Source: Flavobacteriaceae bacterium (GTDB taxonomy: Bacteria > Bacteroidota > Bacteroidia > Flavobacteriales > Flavobacteriaceae). Taken from it: a stretch of 5,014 nucleotides of DNA. The notes below the pieces were generated by a model. The model was given only the letters and a program-made list of their open reading frames with translations, was not told the origin of the DNA and ran no database searches. The stretch lies in NCBI GenBank assembly GCA_013003145.1, contig JABDLH010000125.1, positions 1 through 5,014 of the forward strand. The letters are read 5' to 3'. The translations under genes were made by a program, and so were the position numbers. Every line of letters begins with the position of its first letter. Position 1 is the stretch's first letter. Of this stretch, positions 1 to 5,014 are shown one piece after another.

Positions 1-22
1 CAATTAACCTTAACACTATACT

Positions 23-340
23 ATGTATATCTATAACGTAACTGTGAATGTAGCGGAAGACGCTCACCAAAATTGGCTGCAATGGATGCAGGAAACACAT
101 ATCCACGATGTCCTTGCAACCGGTAAATTTACCAATGCCAGGATGTGTCGTGTATTGGTTAGCGAAGAAACCGGTGGGTTTACCTATGCGATACAATATA
201 CCACCAAAGACAAAGGTACATTACAACAATATTACCAGGAAGATGCAGAGAGATTACGCATGGATGTAAATCGGCTTTATGGAGAAAAAGTGGTGGCTTT
301 TAGAACAGAATTGGAAATTATCAGTGATCACCAATATTGA
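23..340 (+). CDS. DUF4286 family protein, function unknown
   Basis: This 105-residue protein matches the DUF4286 family of small Bacteroidota proteins. The recognisable pattern is an N-terminal strand IYNVTVNV (residues 3-10), then WLQWMQETHIHDVL (18-31) and TGKFTNARMCRVL (33-45), followed by a strand with FTYAIQYTT (53-61) and a C-terminal helix and strand. The length is normal for the family and it looks like a complete one-domain alpha/beta protein. There is no signal peptide or membrane segment, so it is presumably cytoplasmic. I know of no established biochemical role. The ATG at 23 is the natural start because it opens directly into the conserved first strand. The 22 bases before it are A/T-rich with no Shine-Dalgarno sequence, and too short to show a promoter. 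Its stop codon overlaps the TTG start of the next gene, and rsmA lies one gene further on, so co-expression with ribosome maturation is plausible but inferred. Confidence 0.88.
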   Translation: MYIYNVTVNVAEDAHQNWLQWMQETHIHDVLATGKFTNARMCRVLVSEETGGFTYAIQYTTKDKGTLQQYYQEDAERLRMDVNRLYGEKVVAFRTELEIISDHQY

Positions 341-657
341 ACAAGACCCACTACATCTTCAGTTACGGTACTTTGACCAACGAAGAAATTCAACAGGCAC
401 TGTTTAAACGGAAACTTAAGGAAATCCCGGACCAGCTGCCTGGATTTCGTATCGCTGATAGAAAAATGTATGGGCAATACCTGGTTGTCGAAAGAACCGG
501 CGACCTGAAGGACTCCATACCGGGTTCTGCCCTGGCGGTTAAAGAAGAAGAACTGCCGATAGCCGATGCTTACGAAGGTGAGTCCTACAAAAGGATATTG
601 GTAAAACTCAAATCAGGAATTAACGCATGGGTCTATGTGGAAACCGGGGCTCAATAA
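337..657 (+). CDS. gamma-glutamylcyclotransferase-like (AIG2/GGCT fold) protein, TTG start
   Basis: This 106-residue protein has the hallmarks of the AIG2/gamma-glutamylcyclotransferase family. YGTL (residues 10-13) forms the loop that binds the gamma-glutamyl group, IPGSALAV (61-68) is the central strand, and [10 protein letters not shown] (78-86) carries the expected catalytic acid, Glu80. Family members release 5-oxoproline from gamma-glutamyl amines or dipeptides, but bacterial members are mostly uncharacterised, so the substrate cannot be named. The length is typical of short bacterial members. The start is unusual: there is no in-frame ATG before the YGTL motif, and an in-frame TGA at 325-327 blocks longer versions. 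The TTG at 337 shares the TTGA tetranucleotide with the upstream stop, which suggests translational coupling. The ATA at 334 is a much less likely start. rsmA begins 11 bases after its stop if the ATG at 669 is used. Confidence 0.85.
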   Translation: MNKTHYIFSYGTLTNEEIQQALFKRKLKEIPDQLPGFRIADRKMYGQYLVVERTGDLKDSIPGSALAVKEEELPIADAYEGESYKRILVKLKSGINAWVYVETGAQ

Positions 658-668
658 TACTTAATCTC

Positions 669-1541
669 ATGTCGGCAAAGGGCAAGAATAAAAAATCACC
701 TAAGCGGTTTAAAACGTTTAAGAACAAAGAACCGCAAAGTCCGGTTAAAGCCAAGAAATACCTTGGTCAGCACTTTCTCAAAGACGAAGAGATTGCAGGC
801 AAAATAGCCCACACCCTGGAATTAGAGGGCTATAAAAATGTTCTTGAAATTGGCCCGGGTACCGGTGTGATGACCAAATATCTCTTAGAAAGAGATGTTG
901 CATTGGTCGCCATGGATATTGATGAAGAGTCCATTGTATACCTGAACCACAGTTTCCCCTTGGAACATCCTAATTTACTCGCAGGAGGAAAAGATTTCAG
1001 GGTGGTACAAGCTGATTTCCTGAATTTTGATCTGTCCCAATTATTCGGTGACGAACCCTTTGGGATCACCGGCAATTTCCCTTATAATATTTCCACCCAG
1101 ATCGTATTTAAACTCCTGGAATGGAGGGATCAGGTCCCTGAATTTTCCGGCATGTTCCAAAAAGAAGTCGCAGAGCGCATCTGTGAAAAAGAAGGCAGCA
1201 AGACCTATGGGATCCTTTCCGTTCTCGTCCAGGCCTTCTACGAGGCCACCTACCTGTTCACCGTACACCCGGAAGTTTTTGACCCCCCACCAAAAGTACA
1301 ATCGGGAGTGTTACGACTTGTTCGAAAGGAAAACCAGGCACTGGATTGTGACGTGAAGTTATTTTTCAGGGTGGTGAAAACCGCTTTTAACCAAAGAAGG
1401 AAGACCCTGAGGAACAGTTTAAAAGTTTTTGAGCTTTCCGATAATCTCAAAGAAGATACTATCTTTGATCGGCGCCCTGAACAGCTGTCAGTAGCAGAAT
1501 TCATTGCGCTTACCAATAAGATCGCAAATGACACCCTTTAA
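669..1541 (+). CDS. rsmA: 16S rRNA (adenine(1518)-N6/adenine(1519)-N6)-dimethyltransferase RsmA (KsgA)
   Basis: RsmA uses S-adenosylmethionine to dimethylate two adjacent adenines in the terminal hairpin of 16S rRNA, a late quality-control step in 30S assembly. Numbering from the ATG at 669 (290 residues), the motifs appear in order: LGQHF (31-36 region), the SAM-binding LEIGPGTG (59-66), acidic DID (83-85), QAD (114-116), the catalytic NFPYNIS (136-142), FQKEVAERI (163-171), PPPKV (206-210) and the C-terminal [12 protein letters not shown] (240-251). It appears complete. An ATG at 627 would add 14 residues but lies 31 bases inside the preceding gene; the ATG at 669 follows an A/T-rich stretch just after that gene's stop and is preferred. 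The protein has an unusual lysine-rich tail of about 26 residues before the conserved [10 protein letters not shown]. No start codon inside the tail would remove it. Its 3' end overlaps mgtE by 14 bases. Confidence 0.96.
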   Translation: MSAKGKNKKSPKRFKTFKNKEPQSPVKAKKYLGQHFLKDEEIAGKIAHTLELEGYKNVLEIGPGTGVMTKYLLERDVALVAMDIDEESIVYLNHSFPLEHPNLLAGGKDFRVVQADFLNFDLSQLFGDEPFGITGNFPYNISTQIVFKLLEWRDQVPEFSGMFQKEVAERICEKEGSKTYGILSVLVQAFYEATYLFTVHPEVFDPPPKVQSGVLRLVRKENQALDCDVKLFFRVVKTAFNQRRKTLRNSLKVFELSDNLKEDTIFDRRPEQLSVAEFIALTNKIANDTL

Positions 1542-2880
1542 ACTCACAGACGAACTGGTCCTTGAGATCCAGCTACTGATAGACAACCAGAAGGACTCAG
1601 AACTTTTGTCCTTGCTGGAAGAGGTGCACTATGCGGATGTGGCAGAGATCATCAACGAGCTCAATCCCGAGGAAGCCACCTACCTGATCAAATTACTGGA
1701 CAGTGACCAGACTTCGGATGTGCTTACCGAATTGGACGAAGATGTCAGGGAAAGGATCCTGAATAAACTTTCGGCCAAGGAGATCGCAGGCGAGCTTGAA
1801 GAATTGGACACGGATGATGCGGCAGACATTGTTGCCGAACTCCCCAACGAGATCATACAGGAAGTCATCTCAGAGATCGAGGACAGGGAACACGCCAAAG
1901 ACATCGTGGACCTGTTACGCTACGATGAGAATTCTGCCGGTGGTCTCATGGCGAAGGAGCTGGTAAAAGTGAACGAGAACTGGAACGTACTAACCTGTGT
2001 CAAAGAAATGAGGGCACAGGCAGAAAATGTGACCCGGGTTCATTCCATTTACGTAGTAGATGACGAAGACAAGTTAAAAGGAAGGCTTTCCCTGAAAGAC
2101 TTACTTACCACGGCCACCACTACCCACATTAAAGATGTTTATATCCCAAAAGTGGATTCGGTGAACGTTAATGAAAAACCGGAGGATATTGCCAAGATCA
2201 TGTCTAAATATGATTTGGAGGCTATCCCTGTGATAGATGAAATAGGACGCTTGGTGGGTAGGATCACCATTGATGACATTGTCGATGTCATCAAGGAAGA
2301 AGCGGATAAAGATTACCAGATGGCAGCGGGAATCTCCCAGGGGGTAGAGGCAGATGACAGCATATGGGAACTCACCAGGGCACGTCTGCCCTGGTTATTC
2401 CTTGGACTGTTGGGAGGAGTCTGCGCTGCGGCTATCATGGGCGGTTTTGAAGAACTGATCAATCAGCATGCCTTACTCTTCTTTTTTACACCGCTGATTG
2501 CCGCGATGGCCGGGAATGTAGGGGTGCAATCCAGCGCTATAATCGTTCAGGGTTTAGCCAACGACGACCTTAAAGGCAGTATCAGCCAGCGATTGATCAA
2601 GGAAATGCTCCTTGCCGCTCTTAATGGCGCCGTACTCGCTGTAGTGCTCTTGTTTTTTACCTGGATCTGGCAAGGAAGTTTTATTACCTCCCTGGCTATT
2701 TCCGTTTCCCTGATCGCAGTGATCATCGTTGCAGGTATCATAGGCACCTTTACCCCCCTGTTTCTTCATAAAAGAGGGATAGACCCAGCCATTGCCACCG
2801 GCCCGTTTATCACTACCAGTAACGATATTTTTGGGATCCTCATCTATTTCACCATCGCCAAAATGCTATTGGGCATTTAG
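1528..2880 (+). CDS. mgtE: MgtE-type magnesium channel/transporter
   Basis: MgtE proteins are homodimeric inner-membrane Mg2+ channels gated by cytoplasmic Mg2+. From the ATG at 1528 this is 450 residues, the usual length. Residues ~10-125 form the acidic helical N domain. [10 protein letters not shown] (132-141) marks the entry to the tandem CBS domains (~135-255). An acidic linker or plug helix (~256-280) leads into five predicted membrane segments at about 287-306, 314-337, 357-380, 384-410 and 419-448. The pore signature GNVGVQ is at 329-334. [15 protein letters not shown] (about 419-433) ends with Asp433, matching by motif the ion-selecting aspartate (Asp432) of Thermus thermophilus MgtE. 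A TTG at 1504 would add eight residues, but the ATG fits the family better. The start lies inside rsmA, so translational coupling is likely and there is no leader to hold a Mg2+ riboswitch. Co or Ni transport is a family alternative. Confidence 0.95.
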   Translation: MTPFKLTDELVLEIQLLIDNQKDSELLSLLEEVHYADVAEIINELNPEEATYLIKLLDSDQTSDVLTELDEDVRERILNKLSAKEIAGELEELDTDDAADIVAELPNEIIQEVISEIEDREHAKDIVDLLRYDENSAGGLMAKELVKVNENWNVLTCVKEMRAQAENVTRVHSIYVVDDEDKLKGRLSLKDLLTTATTTHIKDVYIPKVDSVNVNEKPEDIAKIMSKYDLEAIPVIDEIGRLVGRITIDDIVDVIKEEADKDYQMAAGISQGVEADDSIWELTRARLPWLFLGLLGGVCAAAIMGGFEELINQHALLFFFTPLIAAMAGNVGVQSSAIIVQGLANDDLKGSISQRLIKEMLLAALNGAVLAVVLLFFTWIWQGSFITSLAISVSLIAVIIVAGIIGTFTPLFLHKRGIDPAIATGPFITTSNDIFGILIYFTIAKMLLGI

Positions 2881-2943
2881 CCAAAAAGAAAACTCTTATT
2901 TTAGAGGCTCTATCCATCCAGGATATAAAAACCATTTGCTATT
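2881..2943 (+). promoter_or_regulatory. 63-base spacer with weak promoter-like element and small hairpin before the nitrilase gene
   Basis: This is the only notable non-coding gap in the window. At 2897-2904 TATTTTAG resembles the Bacteroidota -7 element TAnnTTTG with one mismatch. The nearest upstream TTG (2869-2871) is 25 bases away, longer than the usual spacing of about 19-21, so the promoter is weakly supported. Downstream, TATCC (2911-2915) and GGATA (2921-2925) form a 5-bp inverted repeat with a 5-base loop, ending 18 bases before the nitrilase ATG. CTCT (2893-2896) and AGAG (2903-2906) form an even weaker 4-bp stem. Neither is followed by a clear U-run, so neither looks like an intrinsic terminator. 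The position is suitable for an internal promoter or operator, but this is inference. Confidence 0.2.
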
Positions 2944-3876
2944 ATGAAGGTAAAGGTAGCAGTGATACAGGATGCACCCGTATTCTTTGATAAAGAAAAA
3001 ACGCTGCAGAAAATCGAATCCCTGGCCGCTGAACAGGCCGCTAAGGGATGCCAGCTATTGTTATTCCCGGAGTCATTCATCCCCGGGTACCCCAGGGGAT
3101 TTAACTTCGGAGCATCGATCGGCAGCCGTAGCCCGGAAGGTAGGAAACTGTATGCAGAATACCTGGATAACAGCATAGATCTGGATGAAGACCGGGACAG
3201 GCTGGAAAAGATTGCTGCTAAGCATAAGGTTTACCTGGTTATAGGTGTTACGGAACGTGACACGAACGGAAGGAGCCTTTACTGTTCTATGCTCTATATA
3301 TCACCCCAGGCCGGTCTACTGGGAGTGCACCGCAAAATTAAACCCACAGGAACGGAAAGGGTAGTTTGGAGCGAGGCCGGTGGTGATAGCCTGGTATCGT
3401 TTGACACCAAAATAGGTAAACTGGGAGGTCTTATCTGCTGGGAGAATTACATGCCGCTAGCCAGGATGGCCATGTATCAACAGGGAGTACAAATCTACCT
3501 GGCTCCCACAGCAGACGCAAGGGAATCCTGGGTAAGCAGCATGCAGCATATAGCCCTGGAGGGTCGCTGCTTTGTACTAGGTTGCAACCAATATTTTAAC
3601 CGGCAGATGTACCCCGAAAAATATCGTGATTTACTCCCGGAAACGCCGGAGGAAATCTGCCCGGGGGGCAGCGTGATCATATCACCCGCAGGTCATATCA
3701 TAGCGGGTCCCCTCTGGAATAAAGCCGGGGTGCTGATCGCAGAATTGAACCTGGACGAGATCAAGGAAGTAAGCTTGGATTTTGACGTCACAGGACATTA
3801 TGCACGGAAAGATATATTTAATTTTCGCGTGGAAGGACAACCAGCGATAAAAAAAGAACCGGATGAAAGCAATTAA
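2944..3876 (+). CDS. nitrilase (carbon-nitrogen hydrolase, aliphatic/aryl nitrilase branch)
   Basis: Nitrilases hydrolyse an organic nitrile to the carboxylic acid and ammonia through a cysteine thioimidate intermediate. This 310-residue cytoplasmic protein carries the complete catalytic set: Glu43 in FPESFIPGYPRG, Lys131 in HRKIKPT, the additional conserved Glu138 in TGTER, and the nucleophile Cys165 in GGLICWENYMPL. CWEN after the glycines, together with the C-terminal TGHYARKDIF (283-292), places it in the true nitrilase branch rather than among amidases, carbamoylases or the Nit/Fhit group. The physiological nitrile cannot be told from sequence. Cyanide dihydratase or hydratase activity is a related alternative. 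It is at the short end of the family: many filament-forming nitrilases have 330-370 residues, with a longer tail after TGHY. The ATG at 2944 opens directly into the first beta strand (KVKVAVIQD). The gene overlaps the following cupin gene by 14 bases. Confidence 0.93.
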   Translation: MKVKVAVIQDAPVFFDKEKTLQKIESLAAEQAAKGCQLLLFPESFIPGYPRGFNFGASIGSRSPEGRKLYAEYLDNSIDLDEDRDRLEKIAAKHKVYLVIGVTERDTNGRSLYCSMLYISPQAGLLGVHRKIKPTGTERVVWSEAGGDSLVSFDTKIGKLGGLICWENYMPLARMAMYQQGVQIYLAPTADARESWVSSMQHIALEGRCFVLGCNQYFNRQMYPEKYRDLLPETPEEICPGGSVIISPAGHIIAGPLWNKAGVLIAELNLDEIKEVSLDFDVTGHYARKDIFNFRVEGQPAIKKEPDESN

Positions 3877-4228
3877 CATTTCCGAGAAATTCCAAAAATT
3901 TGAGGCACAATGGCATCCACACCAGGTCGCCGTCGTTGACGGTATGCAGGTGTTACTGGCCCGATTACAAGGGGAGTTTGTCTGGCATGTACATGAAGAG
4001 GAAGATGAACTCTTCCAGGTGATCAAGGGAACCCTTTATATACAATTCAGGGACCGGACAGCCGTAGTCCGGGAAGGAGAGCTTATTGTAGTCCCTAAAG
4101 GCGTTGAACATTGCCCGATGACTAAAAACAAAGAAGAGGTGCAGGTACTCCTTTTTGAAAAGTTAGGCATTGCTCATACCGGGCAGATAAAGAATGATCG
4201 CACTGTCGCTGATTACCCCAAAATCTGA
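3863..4228 (+). CDS. small single-domain cupin protein
   Basis: This 121-residue protein is a one-domain cupin with both signature motifs intact. Motif 1 runs from Gly37 through His42, His44 and Glu49 to Gly56. Motif 2 runs from Gly72 through Pro78 and Gly80 to His83. His42, His44, Glu49 and His83 form a plausible site for a divalent metal (Fe, Mn, Zn or Ni), so a metal-dependent enzyme is possible, although many such small cupins only bind ligands. The tail VLLFEKLGIAHTG (95-107) resembles the C-terminal strand of the mannose-6-phosphate isomerase-like cupin group, which does not establish isomerase activity. The reaction is unknown. The ATG at 3863 lies inside the end of the nitrilase gene (14-base overlap) and is preceded by a purine-rich run at 3847-3859, so its translation is probably coupled to that of the nitrilase. 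The dehydrogenase gene follows after 5 bases. Confidence 0.9.
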   Translation: MKAINISEKFQKFEAQWHPHQVAVVDGMQVLLARLQGEFVWHVHEEEDELFQVIKGTLYIQFRDRTAVVREGELIVVPKGVEHCPMTKNKEEVQVLLFEKLGIAHTGQIKNDRTVADYPKI

Positions 4229-4233
4229 TTCCT

Positions 4234-5014
4234 ATGAAAATACTTCACCTGGACACTAATCACCCATTGATGATTGCAGAGTTTGCCAAGATGGGCTATG
4301 AAAATCACGAAGATTATACCAGCAATAAAGAAGAAATTGAATCAAAAATAGGTCAGTATGACGGCATCATCATTCGGAGTCGGTTTACTATTGACCGAAA
4401 CTTCCTGGATAAAGCGAATCGCCTGAAATTTATCGGGAGAGTAGGCGCCGGGCTGGAAAACATTGACACGGAATACGCCAAATCTAAAGGGATATTCCTG
4501 GCTGCCGCAGCTGAAGGAAACAGGAATGCCGTAGGAGAACACAGCCTTGGAATGTTGCTTTCGCTTTTCAATAAACTTAATAAAGCCGACCGGGAAGTAC
4601 GCAAAGGCAGCTGGGACCGGGAGGGTAACCGTGGCTTAGAGCTGGACGGGAAATGTGTGGGAATTATTGGATATGGCAATATGGGCAAAGCCTTTGCCAG
4701 GAAATTGAGAGGTTTTGAGGTTGAGGTTATCTGTTACGATATAAAACAGGGCCTGGGTGATGAAAATGCCAGGCAGGTTGGCCTGGACGAGTTGAGGCGC
4801 AAGGCAGAGGTAGTCAGTCTGCATGTGCCCCAGACGCCGGAGACAGTAGGTATGGTAAATACTGAATTCCTCCGTGGATTCAGGCACCCCATTTGGATCA
4901 TCAACACGGCAAGAGGTAAATGTATCGTTACCCAGGACCTTGTCACGGCGCTTGAAAGCGGAAAGGTGTTAGGTGCAGGCCTGGACGTGCTGGAATACGA
5001 AAAAGCCTCTTTTG
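4234..5014 (+). CDS. D-2-hydroxyacid dehydrogenase / phosphoglycerate dehydrogenase-like, 3' end outside window
   Basis: The reading frame stays open from the ATG at 4234 to the window edge, giving 260 codons plus one base. It encodes an NAD-dependent D-isomer-specific 2-hydroxyacid dehydrogenase. RVGAGLENID (69-78) and NAVGEHSLGMLL (98-109) belong to the substrate domain and hinge. GIIGYGNMG (143-151) is the Rossmann dinucleotide loop, and Asp169 in CYDI favours NAD over NADP. NTARG (224-228) supplies the catalytic Arg227, and Glu256 in DVLEYE lies 29 residues further on, the same spacing as the Arg240/Glu269 pair of E. coli SerA. The catalytic histidine should fall beyond the edge. It resembles the phosphoglycerate dehydrogenase-like proteins of flavobacteria. 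Whether it makes serine or acts on another 2-hydroxyacid, and whether it has a C-terminal ACT domain, cannot be decided here. The start is 5 bases after the cupin stop, so cotranscription is likely. Confidence 0.9.
   Translation, partial: MKILHLDTNHPLMIAEFAKMGYENHEDYTSNKEEIESKIGQYDGIIIRSRFTIDRNFLDKANRLKFIGRVGAGLENIDTEYAKSKGIFLAAAAEGNRNAVGEHSLGMLLSLFNKLNKADREVRKGSWDREGNRGLELDGKCVGIIGYGNMGKAFARKLRGFEVEVICYDIKQGLGDENARQVGLDELRRKAEVVSLHVPQTPETVGMVNTEFLRGFRHPIWIINTARGKCIVTQDLVTALESGKVLGAGLDVLEYEKASF

Noticed and set aside
627..668. Upstream ATG at 627 as the start of rsmA
   Set aside because: It would overlap the GGCT-like gene by 31 bases and add a non-conserved 14-residue stretch. The ATG at 669 lies just past that gene's stop in suitable A/T-rich context.
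1027..1356. Open + strand frame of about 109 codons inside rsmA
   Set aside because: It is an out-of-frame shadow of a clearly conserved gene, with low-complexity Pro/Ser/Arg-rich composition and no recognisable domain.
1504..1527. TTG at 1504 as the start of mgtE
   Set aside because: It adds eight residues not typical of the family, while the ATG at 1528 gives the usual length of 450.
2881..2925. Intrinsic terminator after mgtE
   Set aside because: The stems are only 4-5 bp and neither is followed by a T-run, so termination here is not supported.
3079..3100. Inverted repeat ATCCCC / GGGGAT around a central GGGTACCC inside the nitrilase gene
   Set aside because: It encodes the conserved motif around Glu43 (IPGYPRG), where Pro and Gly codons naturally give C- and G-runs. 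It is mid-gene with no sign of a regulatory role.
3682..4026. Antisense open frame of about 114 codons across the nitrilase-cupin junction
   Set aside because: It is opposite two well-supported genes, is rich in Cys, Ser and His as expected from reverse reading, and matches no family I recognise.
4353..4688. Antisense open frame of about 111 codons inside the dehydrogenase gene
   Set aside because: The + strand encodes conserved dehydrogenase motifs throughout. The antisense product is Ser/Pro/Leu-rich with no domain.

Overview
The window looks like chromosomal DNA from a member of the Bacteroidota, most likely a flavobacterium. I infer this from three things: a DUF4286-family protein (a family I associate with this phylum) close to rsmA; the NFPYNI variant of the RsmA catalytic motif; and the lack of clear Shine-Dalgarno sequences, with A/T-rich stretches before the start codons instead. 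All seven genes lie on the + strand and are tightly packed. About 98% of the window is coding, and the only sizeable gap is 63 bases.

From left to right: a DUF4286 protein of unknown function (23-340); a small gamma-glutamylcyclotransferase-like protein that probably starts at a TTG inside the previous stop (337-657); RsmA/KsgA, the 16S rRNA dimethyladenosine transferase (669-1541); an MgtE-type magnesium channel (1528-2880, overlapping rsmA by 14 bases); a 63-base spacer with weak promoter-like and hairpin elements; a classical nitrilase with an intact Glu-Lys-Cys triad (2944-3876); a small single-domain cupin (3863-4228, overlapping the nitrilase by 14 bases); and the first 260 codons of a D-2-hydroxyacid/phosphoglycerate dehydrogenase-like enzyme that runs off the right edge (4234-5014).

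The short gaps and overlaps suggest one or two transcripts. The left block (DUF4286, GGCT-like, rsmA, mgtE) combines ribosome maturation with Mg2+ uptake. The right block (nitrilase, cupin, dehydrogenase) is a small-molecule metabolic group that may have its own promoter in the 63-base gap. The nitrilase-cupin pair, probably translationally coupled, is the most interesting part, because it sits between genes I would otherwise expect to be neighbours in flavobacteria. I see no mobile element, CRISPR array, RNA gene, strong terminator or clear new defence-type system. Most of the window is ordinary housekeeping sequence.
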